Source: an uncultured Desulfobacter sp. (GTDB lineage: Bacteria; Desulfobacterota; Desulfobacteria; Desulfobacterales; Desulfobacteraceae). From it: a stretch of DNA of 64,000 bases. The stretch is from assembly GCF_963664415.1 (NCBI RefSeq), contig NZ_OY761445.1, positions 1,514,501 to 1,578,500 on the forward strand, in the 5' to 3' direction. The first letter of the stretch is position 1. Every line of letters begins with the position of its first letter. Below are positions 27,801-34,870 of this stretch, piece after piece. Position numbers and translations under genes: made by a program. The notes below the pieces were generated by a model that worked only from the letters and a program-made list of their open reading frames with translations, searched no databases and had not been told where the DNA came from.

Positions 27801-29714
27801 TTTGATCTGCCCTGCACCCTGCCCACAGCGCTTGTGGGAGACCCGCTTCGGCTTGGCCAGGTTCTGGTCAACCTTGGGAACAACGCCGTAAAATTTACAC
27901 CCAAGGGGGAAGTTGTTATCTGCGTCAGCGTTTCAAAAGAGAATGAAAAAACCGTTACCTTCCGATTTGCCATACGCGATACCGGCATCGGCATGACTGA
28001 AAAGCAGCAGAACAAACTTTTCCAGCATTTCAGCCAGGCAGATACGTCCATTACCCGGAAATACGGTGGAGCCGGACTGGGGCTGGCCATTTCAAAAAAA
28101 TTAACAGAAATGATGGGTGGCAGGATATGGGTGGAAAGCGTGCCCAAGACGGGCAGTACATTTTTCTTTACCGCCTGTTTTGAAAAACAGCCCCAAGCCG
28201 ATCAACGGTTCTGTCCTATAAAAAAAGCAGCGCCATTGCATATCCTGGTGGCGGACGGCAACGCCACGGCGCGGTCGATTTTTTTTGAAATGCTGACAGG
28301 CTTTGGTTTCACCGTTGATTTGGCGGAGTCACCGGAAGCCGCTTACCAATTTTTAAAACAGCAAAATAACAACCGGCCTTACGATATAGCGGTTATAGAC
28401 TACGGCTTTGCCACTACCAGCGGCATCGAAATCGCGCGCACCATGCAGGAGAATGCAGCCAGTATACACGCACCCTTGGTTATACTGCTATCAGCCTACA
28501 ACAATGTGAATCTGATGCATGAGGCCAAGGATGTGGGTATTATAAAAACCGTTTTGAACAAACCCGTCATGCCCTCCACCATGTTCGACACCATCATACA
28601 AATAAAAGAAGGGAAAGTTCGCAGGGAAAGCCGATTGATGCGCCGGCAGCACGAGATAATTGAGACAACAGCCAGACTGAACACTGCCAGGGTACTGATC
28701 GTGGAGGACAATGATATCAATCAGGATGTGGCTGCAGACTTACTGACCAATCATGGCATCGATTTCAAAATTGCCGAAAACGGGCAAATCGCGTTGGAAA
28801 TGCTTGAAAAAGATCATTTTGACGGAATACTCATGGACTGCCAGATGCCGGTGATGGATGGTTACACCGCCACCAGAAAAATCAGGGAAGACAAACGCTT
28901 CAAAGATCTTCCCATCATTGCCATGACCGCCAACGTCATGGCAGGAGACCGGGAAAAAACAATGGCTGCCGGCATGAATGATCACATCGGCAAGCCAATT
29001 CGGGTTCAAGAACTTTTCAAAGCGCTGGATAAATGGATCAAACCAGCCATGTCAATGCAGCCGGCACCGCCAAAGGCAACGGAAAAAAACTTAGGCAACA
29101 TCCCGGGAATAGACATCACGGCAGGCATGGAGACCGTCCAAGGCAATCAGGAACTCTATGTGAACCTATTACGCAAATTTTACCATCGTTACCATGACTT
29201 TGAAAAACAGTTTAATGCGGCCCGACAGGAAGAAGATGAAAAGGCGCCCATGAGACATGCGCACACACTTAAAGGTGCAGCGGCCAATATCGGAGCCCAT
29301 GGAATAAAGGAAAAAGCTGAGGTCCTTGAATCGGCCTGCAAAACTCATCATCCCGAGCAAGAAATTGACCAATTGCTTCACGACATCGTACAAGCGCTTT
29401 CCCCGATTATGCATAAAATAGCTATGTTTACAGAACCCTCCATCGCTCCCACTGTCGATGAAACGTCCACCACGGATTCTCCCATCCCGGAAAAGACCGT
29501 TCATGCCATTGAGAAGTTGCAATTGATGATTGCTGAATCCGACATCGGGGCGTTACAATTAGTCGCTGATGTGCAAAAAATGCCGGGGATAGAACAATAT
29601 GCAAAAAGAATGAATGCCGTTGCCGGCGCACTGGATAACTACGATTTTGATCTAGCAAAAAAGCATATATACAACTTTGATGAATCCGGTGATTCCGGGC
29701 TTAAAAGCCCTTAA
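24888..29714 (+). CDS. Large CHASE4-PAS hybrid histidine kinase with two receivers and HPt
   Basis: A 1608-residue kinase starting at GTG after a GGGGAGG ribosome binding site. Visible order: transmembrane helix 7-27; CHASE4 sensor in the periplasm (WSNWDDSYDF near 66); transmembrane helix about 268-290; HAMP; four PAS segments (about 360-470, 490-600, 620-725, 735-860); HisKA (MSHEIRTP, His near 880); HATPase (NLGNNAVKF, GAGLGLAI; 980-1100); receiver 1 (AVIDYGF; 1117-1237); receiver 2 (LMDCQMPVMDG; 1267-1384); HPt (HAHTLKGAAANIG, near 1457). All phosphorelay residues are present, so it can run His-Asp-His-Asp signalling, probably into the HD-GYP regulator just upstream. Confidence 0.92.
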   Translation: MKLRNFSILFILIIISFFILFQLLASEFIVKKGFQTFEDEHTLLQVNAARRALNLKLANLDKLLIDWSNWDDSYDFIQTPTPGYVQSNLPIDTFRDQALMCVVFQNIKRDVIYLQAVNQEGQFDKTLADKIFRQISMKYPSMAKSLDTQKGMFTFETGELVMIAQRPVLTSNASGPPMGTIMFVRVVSQAILDEISSLLGSKISLLPLNEKRDIWAKTIKTNVYIAHKDAQNCEGFWAILDIKGTPSMLMKVVTNPTFAQQGQNITNLFFSIFIAAILLFSLLGYFVLHKKVLKRLELLMQQISQQEDSPQKASPIFIKGNDEIHDLSVCINGMVERINRSKQAIFDKSEEVRRNEKFLNQLFNSIEAGAILIDPETKIIVDINQFAQKLTGYSKNEVVGHMCHKLTCPSDVNNCPLLDLKQSKDMSKRKLLLKDGSIISVMKSAVFITKGTRMLLLETFVDISEAEHARQELEKAKKELEDKVKARTAYLRGIIDTAFNGIIVIDGRGFINEFSPAAQKIFGYTKEEILGKSINILMPEPYKSEHDTYLRNYLETGIAKIIGKQTVVPALRKDGSQFLMEVALDTDVVNGEPIFVAVMSDVTERIKVEEAVAKEQKRLKNILATSPVGVVITVDGIVKFSNPSIAQMGFEFGQTAQDVYVDRQSRRHLIDILNKEGVVLNFETQFRNKKGQVIDVLIFAHHYDDEGSQAILGWIIDITHRKAMENEIRESQTRFQRLVEELGGRFVVFSHKPDGEILFMSEGASSVFGLSREHVQGQRWQDVINWLPGERKKAKDAFRAFLQNDSTSHEVELSFRHTDGSKRILFVSEHAVLDADGRLVTIDGIMEDITARKETEKVLAQAKEAAEEATRAKSDFLANMSHEIRTPMNAIIGLSYLALQGDLNEKQRGYIDKVHHSADYLLGILNDILDFSKIEAGKLNMEHTNFFLEDVFDHIADVVGLKAQEAGLQLMFDLPCTLPTALVGDPLRLGQVLVNLGNNAVKFTPKGEVVICVSVSKENEKTVTFRFAIRDTGIGMTEKQQNKLFQHFSQADTSITRKYGGAGLGLAISKKLTEMMGGRIWVESVPKTGSTFFFTACFEKQPQADQRFCPIKKAAPLHILVADGNATARSIFFEMLTGFGFTVDLAESPEAAYQFLKQQNNNRPYDIAVIDYGFATTSGIEIARTMQENAASIHAPLVILLSAYNNVNLMHEAKDVGIIKTVLNKPVMPSTMFDTIIQIKEGKVRRESRLMRRQHEIIETTARLNTARVLIVEDNDINQDVAADLLTNHGIDFKIAENGQIALEMLEKDHFDGILMDCQMPVMDGYTATRKIREDKRFKDLPIIAMTANVMAGDREKTMAAGMNDHIGKPIRVQELFKALDKWIKPAMSMQPAPPKATEKNLGNIPGIDITAGMETVQGNQELYVNLLRKFYHRYHDFEKQFNAARQEEDEKAPMRHAHTLKGAAANIGAHGIKEKAEVLESACKTHHPEQEIDQLLHDIVQALSPIMHKIAMFTEPSIAPTVDETSTTDSPIPEKTVHAIEKLQLMIAESDIGALQLVADVQKMPGIEQYAKRMNAVAGALDNYDFDLAKKHIYNFDESGDSGLKSP

Positions 29715-29750
29715 AACAGATGGATCCTTGAGGTTTATCAATGCGGTTTC

Positions 29751-29846
29751 AAGCAGGCTGACAATGCACTGTATAGGTCAAAGCGCACTGGTCGAAACCG
29801 TGTATGCAGCATGACATGTGACTCACAGACTGCCAAATGCCTCTAA
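29751..29846 (+). pseudogene. Remnant of a GGDEF domain C-terminus
   Basis: Just after the large kinase, one frame reads KQADNALYRSKRTGRNRVC, the characteristic last helix and strand of GGDEF domains (ADxALYxAKxxGRNRV). It ends in TAA at 29844. Nothing upstream in that frame resembles the rest of a GGDEF domain, so this is a scrap of a lost diguanylate cyclase gene. The remaining spacer up to 30001 shows no supported gene, though minus-strand text there (LDCGGLYFLESRIIGVTV) looks weakly protein-like. Confidence 0.65.
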
Positions 29847-30001
29847 TTTACGACTACACCGTAACCCCAATAATCCGTGATTCCAAAAAATAAAGCCCCC
29901 CACAGTCAAGCCCATCCGGATTCACTGCACCGACACAGACGATATGCCGATCGCACCGGAACCTCCATCTGTACAATGTATAGGAAATCCATCCGGCGTC
30001 C

Positions 30002-31054
30002 TTAATCATCTTTGTACTTTTCACGGATTTTAAGTATTTCGTCCTGAATGGAAAAAAAAGCGTCCATAACTTCCGGATCGAACTGACGCCCCCGGTTTTC
30101 TTCAATGATCCGGAAAGAATCATCCAGGGAAAAAGGTTCTTTATAAGGACGTTTTGTTGTCAGTGCGTCAAAAACATCCGCCACAGCGACGATTCTTCCC
30201 TCAAGTGGTATTTCCCTTTCTTTAAGTCCGCTTGGGTATCCCCTCCCATTCCACCATTCATGATGCGTCAGAGCGATGACCTCGCCTAACCTGATATATT
30301 CCGTTTTCGAATTTTCCAAAATTTTTGCACCGATCAAAGTATGCTGCTTCATGATATTAAACTCATCAGCCGTCAGCGCCCCGGGTTTGAGAAGGATACT
30401 GTCCGGAATACCAATTTTTCCCACATCATGCATGGGAGCGGCATAAAGGATAGATTCCACGATTTTTTCAGACAGCCCCATTTTGCCTGCAATGGCTGCG
30501 GAGTAGTTACCCATGCGATAGATATGGGACCCAGTGTCTTCATCCCTGTATTCAGCGGCCTTTGAAAGAATATGAATCGTCTCAAGAGAGCTCTCCTTGA
30601 TTCGTAAAAAGGCATTTTTCAGTTGCTGTGTCCTTTGGGCCACTTTTTCTTCCAATATTCGATTCTGATCGTAAAGAGCCATGTGGGTTTTTATCCGCTG
30701 CCGGACGATGGGCGGACTGACCGGCTTGATGATGTAATCCACACACCCCAGGGCAAACCCTTTTTCCTCCTCCTTGACGCTGGAAAGCGCGGTAACAAAA
30801 ATGACCGGTATTTGCCGTGTGACCGGATCTTTCTTCAATCGGCGACAAACTTCATAGCCGTCTATGCCGGGCATCTGAATATCCAGAAGGATAAGATCCG
30901 GCGCATCGCCATCCGCCACAATACGTAGCGCCTTTTCACCACTGATGGCGATTTTAAGCCGGTAATCCTTGCGCAAAATACCTGCCAGGACATCGATATT
31001 TTCCAGACTGTCTTCGACGATCAAAATTGTCCGCTTACTGACCGGATCTTCCAT
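30002..31054 (-). CDS. Response regulator with HD-GYP domain, c-di-GMP phosphodiesterase
   Basis: A 350-residue RpfG-type protein, paralogous to the one at 23844. The receiver (residues 8-125) has LLDIQMPGIDGYEV and IIKPVSPP; the HD-GYP domain (about 155-340) keeps MHDVGKIGIPD, TLIGAKI, THHEWWNGRGYP and VADVFDALTTKRPYK. The HHE motif is followed by Trp-Trp-Asn rather than the usual Asp at the third place, yet the metal-binding core is intact. An AAAGGG ribosome binding site precedes the ATG. It overlaps the end of the upstream HPt kinase by 20 bases, so the two are translationally coupled and presumably form a pair. Confidence 0.92.
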   Translation of the reverse strand: MEDPVSKRTILIVEDSLENIDVLAGILRKDYRLKIAISGEKALRIVADGDAPDLILLDIQMPGIDGYEVCRRLKKDPVTRQIPVIFVTALSSVKEEEKGFALGCVDYIIKPVSPPIVRQRIKTHMALYDQNRILEEKVAQRTQQLKNAFLRIKESSLETIHILSKAAEYRDEDTGSHIYRMGNYSAAIAGKMGLSEKIVESILYAAPMHDVGKIGIPDSILLKPGALTADEFNIMKQHTLIGAKILENSKTEYIRLGEVIALTHHEWWNGRGYPSGLKEREIPLEGRIVAVADVFDALTTKRPYKEPFSLDDSFRIIEENRGRQFDPEVMDAFFSIQDEILKIREKYKDD

Positions 31055-33713
31055 GCGAGTCCCTTTCCATCACAGACAAAACCTCATAATAGGCTGAAAG
31101 TGCTCCTTCAAAATCGTATTGCTGCAACTGTTTTTCCACCTTATCCACCGCCCCCATAACCGAAGTGCCTTTCAAAGCGGTTTTAATTTCATCCAATTTC
31201 CCCATCGCCTCAAGATCGCTCTCCATCAAGTATGCCTCGAACGATTTCAACAGGGGCAACACGGTGTCGACATCAATGGGAGAAGTTACCACCTCTGCCG
31301 TATCGATAAAAGAATCTTCCAATCGGTCGCCGATAGCAGACAACACCTGCGACATCCCCGATGACACCCTCTCCAGATGACTGTCGAGTTGTTCAGCCCC
31401 ATCTTTTAAGGCGGCCTCCAGGGCAACGATGGCTGCACTGAGCCCCAAAGCGCCGATCATTCCCCCAGATCCTTTCAATTTGTGCACAATACGACCTGCC
31501 TCCGCCCTGTCTCCTTTGATCAGCGCCCCATTAAGCTTCTCCATATCGTTGTGATGATTATTGTAGAACGTTAACAGCACCTTTTCGAGAAGCGCCTGAT
31601 CTCCGCCCACCCTGTCTAATGCGCCCTGCAAGTCCAATCCTATCGCAACGTCCGGCGATTGTTTTTTTTCAACGGCAGAATCCACTTCAAATGTCACGGA
31701 AAAGGAAAAGTTGCTCCCTTTTCCGGGGGTGCTTTGCACAACCAGTTTACCCTGCATCAGTTCAACAAGTCGCTTGGTGATGGCCAGCCCCAAACCTGTC
31801 CCACCGTAATTTCGGGTATTGGAGGTGTCTGCCTGGGTGAATGCATCAAACAGCGTATCCAACTGGTCGGTGGAAATGCCGATACCTGTATCCCGAACTG
31901 AAAAATGAAGCATTACCCTTTGGGGCGTCTGTTTTTCCAGTGAGGCCGTAATGACAACCTGGCCGCTGTCCGTGAACTTTACGGCATTTCCGGCAAGATT
32001 GAGCAACACCTGTTTCAGCTTAGGGCCATCTCCCCAAAGTGCTTCAGGTATCTTCGGATCAAGATCGAACAGGACGTTTAATTTCTTTTGCACCGACAAT
32101 TTAGATAAAACCTGTTTTTTCACCTCGGACATAATCGTACTGAAGTGAAACGCTGCCTTTTTTACAGCCATTTTTCCGGTATCGATGCTGGAATAATCCA
32201 ATACGGAATTGAGGATAATCATCAGGCCCTCAGCAGCCTCTCGGATCTTTATCAGGTAGCTTTTTTGCTTAGAACTCAATTGCGTATCCAAGGCCAGATG
32301 CGACATACCGATAATGTGGTTCATGGGGGTTCTGAACTCATGGCTCATATTGGCCAGAAACCGGCTTTTCGCAAGGCTGGCCGCGGTGGCCTTTTTGGCA
32401 AGGTCATTGGCCAGTGCTGTCTGCTTTTTTAAATCCGTAATGTCCACAAATGTCTCCAAAAAGCTTTCCCTGCCCTCATATTCCAGTGGAATGACTGTTT
32501 TCAGGATATCGCGTGGTTCACCGTCGGCCGTCAGAAGAACACTCTCGGACCTATCAATGTCCTTGTCCTTATCCGTGACGGGACTTGCCTCCTTTTCATT
32601 GGGGCAGGCCGGGTGGTGACAGAACGCTCCAATCAGCTCGCCTACCGTTGTTCCAGCCATACCCGCGGCAAGCGCATTGGCAAATTCGATTGTACGCCGT
32701 TTTTTATCAATGATCAAAACACCCGCCTGTATATTCTCAAGTATTTTTGTTATCTTTGCTTCGCTTTTTTTCAGGTTCAACTCGGCGGCAATCCGTTGCC
32801 CTAAAATAAAAAGAAAGACGACGATCACCAAAACGATGATCAGCAAAAAGCTTCCAATAACGGCCGCCATTTTTGTTTTCACACCGGCGAGCCATTCATC
32901 TTCACCCACGGAAAGAACAACCCCCACTTGCTCGCCGAATATGCTGATGGGGTAGTAGGCGGAGAACACTTGAGTCTTTTCTCCGTTTAAAGAAATTGTA
33001 TGAATCTGTTGACCTAGATAGTTGTCCGCAATATCGTTAACAATGGGGTTTATGCCTTCCACTCGCCGTTTTGATTCAGAGACGCTGCGCTGCTCCACCA
33101 AAAAAATGATAATTCGCCCGTCCTTGTCAACGCACCAGGGCCAGACCTCTCGACCAATATGGCTTTTTCTCAATTCATTGTAAATGATCCGGGGGAAAAT
33201 CATCCGAAATTCAATGGCCCCGACTTTTTTTCCGTCCTTTCGAATATCACTGAGAAAATAAAGCGTGTCCATTTCCAGACGGCAAACCGTTCCATTAACA
33301 ACCTCCCGTGGAGAGTGGTTTTCACGAATTTCGGTGAGGGAGAAATAATTGCTTTCGCTGTTGTACAATTCACGGAAAACCGATGAATTGTACACCTGAA
33401 CAGAGTATAGGATGTTCTGATATTTCGAATAGAACCGCCGCAGCTGGTTCATCAAATCATAATTGGGTATCTCCCGGCTCAACAATTCATAAAATGGAAT
33501 AGTGGTAAGGGCGTACTGAAAGTCCTCTTCAAATTCGTCGGCAAATCCCTGAAGATTCCGGGCGCTGATCCCCACCTGGTGCGACAGCATTTCGAAAATG
33601 TGCTTTTTTCGGACATCAACAATCACATGCACATTGTAACCGGCGACTAAAACCGAAATAAGCACAAATACAAGGGGAATGATCAGGTATTCTTTTTTCA
33701 AAGCATTTTTCAA
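31035..33713 (-). CDS. Membrane sensor kinase with PAS, HisKA, HATPase and HPt, no receiver
   Basis: An 892-residue kinase beginning at TTG. Order seen: transmembrane helix 8-30; periplasmic sensor about 30-270 with Cache-like character (YYPISIFGEQVGVV); transmembrane helix about 285-308; PAS about 325-440 with a CxxHPxC-type insert (FCHHPACP); HisKA (MSHEFRTP, near 465); HATPase (NLAGNAVKF, GGTGLGLAI); HPt (VHKLKGSGGMIG) near 745. It lacks an internal receiver, so phosphate must pass through an external receiver, most simply the HD-GYP regulator encoded directly downstream with overlap, before any use of the HPt. It follows the stand-alone Cache protein gene by 19 bases. Confidence 0.9.
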   Translation of the reverse strand: MKNALKKEYLIIPLVFVLISVLVAGYNVHVIVDVRKKHIFEMLSHQVGISARNLQGFADEFEEDFQYALTTIPFYELLSREIPNYDLMNQLRRFYSKYQNILYSVQVYNSSVFRELYNSESNYFSLTEIRENHSPREVVNGTVCRLEMDTLYFLSDIRKDGKKVGAIEFRMIFPRIIYNELRKSHIGREVWPWCVDKDGRIIIFLVEQRSVSESKRRVEGINPIVNDIADNYLGQQIHTISLNGEKTQVFSAYYPISIFGEQVGVVLSVGEDEWLAGVKTKMAAVIGSFLLIIVLVIVVFLFILGQRIAAELNLKKSEAKITKILENIQAGVLIIDKKRRTIEFANALAAGMAGTTVGELIGAFCHHPACPNEKEASPVTDKDKDIDRSESVLLTADGEPRDILKTVIPLEYEGRESFLETFVDITDLKKQTALANDLAKKATAASLAKSRFLANMSHEFRTPMNHIIGMSHLALDTQLSSKQKSYLIKIREAAEGLMIILNSVLDYSSIDTGKMAVKKAAFHFSTIMSEVKKQVLSKLSVQKKLNVLFDLDPKIPEALWGDGPKLKQVLLNLAGNAVKFTDSGQVVITASLEKQTPQRVMLHFSVRDTGIGISTDQLDTLFDAFTQADTSNTRNYGGTGLGLAITKRLVELMQGKLVVQSTPGKGSNFSFSVTFEVDSAVEKKQSPDVAIGLDLQGALDRVGGDQALLEKVLLTFYNNHHNDMEKLNGALIKGDRAEAGRIVHKLKGSGGMIGALGLSAAIVALEAALKDGAEQLDSHLERVSSGMSQVLSAIGDRLEDSFIDTAEVVTSPIDVDTVLPLLKSFEAYLMESDLEAMGKLDEIKTALKGTSVMGAVDKVEKQLQQYDFEGALSAYYEVLSVMERDSHGRSGQ

Positions 33714-33732
33714 AGTTAATTCAGTCTATGAT

Positions 33733-34800
33733 TCAATTGATAATCTGCAGCAATCGCCAGTCCAGTTCAGGGATCTTCACCGACGTGACATGGAGGGTTT
33801 TTCCTTCTTTTTGAAATGTGACGTTAGTTTGGTTTTCTTCAAAAATGCGTTGTACCATCTTCCGCACGTCCCGGGATCTGCTTTTCAAAAGATTGTAGTC
33901 TTCGGTTCTGTAGGTATCCGAACGAATGGTTTCCAGGTATTTATGATTTTCCAGGGGTGGCAGGGACAGCAGCACCGTCAAATGCTCCTGAATGGATACG
34001 ACAGTGGCCGAAGCGTCCAGCAGAACCAAATCCCCATTCGACTTGTCGATGTACCGATCGGTGATGGTATTGATGGTCACATCCAGCCCAGGAACGCCCT
34101 CAAGTTTTCCGTCCACATAGACAGGTGCAATGGCGGAAACCATCCACCCTCTTCCCGCAGGATCCACGTAAGGTTCTTTAACCCAGACAGCTTTCTTTTC
34201 CGGATTATGATTTTGGTCAGCAAGATAATAGAAGTTATACTTGGGAATATCCATTTTAGGCTCATACTGGGTGATCACGTCAAAAAAGGGATAGATACGG
34301 TTGTATGAATTTTTGTCGTTATAATAAGCCTGGACGACTTCGGGATATCTTTGCACGATCTCCATCAGTTGAGTTTCCAGCGGTTCCGTGCCATAAACAA
34401 TTTTTTTAATCTCCTCGCCGACAGGCACAACCCCCGACACAAAAACAGCACTTTTTCCATCGTCTACCGGCTTGTAAAAAACCCCGTTGTCATGGCGTTT
34501 GTATTTGGCCGGTTCAGCCTTGGACGCATTTTGTGCCATGGTTTCGGGTATGTACAGAAGGGACGTAAATTCCGCCAGTTTTAAAACCGCCTCCCGAATC
34601 TTATAAAAATCATCATTGATTTGATTTGCGATCTCGATAAGTCCATGGTCATCCGCCGACACATTTTTATCACCAGACGGCCCGCAGGAAAAGCTGAAAT
34701 TAGGGAATAGAAAACAAGCCGCCAGTACCATCAGGCGTTTAATGAAATGCCAGGTCTCGTCCCGCCTGGACGCGTCGAAGAAATTGACGAATGGATTCAT
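33733..34800 (-). CDS. Exported dCache-type sensor-domain protein without cytoplasmic output
   Basis: A 355-residue protein with an N-terminal signal-like helix (LMVLAACFLFPNFSFS) ending in SFSCG, a weak lipobox candidate. The remainder is a double Cache ligand-binding fold. RIYPFFDVITQYEP, YYLADQNHNPEKKAVW and GWMVSAIAPVYVDGKLEGV are typical Cache strands. No further transmembrane helix or signalling domain follows. It has an AAAAGGAG ribosome binding site and is the first gene of a three-gene unit with the HPt kinase and HD-GYP regulator. It may be a periplasmic ligand receptor for that kinase, which is inference. Confidence 0.82.
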   Translation of the reverse strand: MNPFVNFFDASRRDETWHFIKRLMVLAACFLFPNFSFSCGPSGDKNVSADDHGLIEIANQINDDFYKIREAVLKLAEFTSLLYIPETMAQNASKAEPAKYKRHDNGVFYKPVDDGKSAVFVSGVVPVGEEIKKIVYGTEPLETQLMEIVQRYPEVVQAYYNDKNSYNRIYPFFDVITQYEPKMDIPKYNFYYLADQNHNPEKKAVWVKEPYVDPAGRGWMVSAIAPVYVDGKLEGVPGLDVTINTITDRYIDKSNGDLVLLDASATVVSIQEHLTVLLSLPPLENHKYLETIRSDTYRTEDYNLLKSRSRDVRKMVQRIFEENQTNVTFQKEGKTLHVTSVKIPELDWRLLQIIN

Positions 34801-34870
34801 ATGATCTCCTTTTGATTATATGTGCCGATGCAAAAAAACATTTATTTTTACAATTCCCAGGGCGGGTTGA

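Noticed and set aside
30002..31054. Possible loss of function of the second HD-GYP protein because of HHEWWNGRGYP
   Set aside because: The His and HD residues that bind metal and the GYP motif are all there; substitution near HHE alone is not enough to call it inactive.
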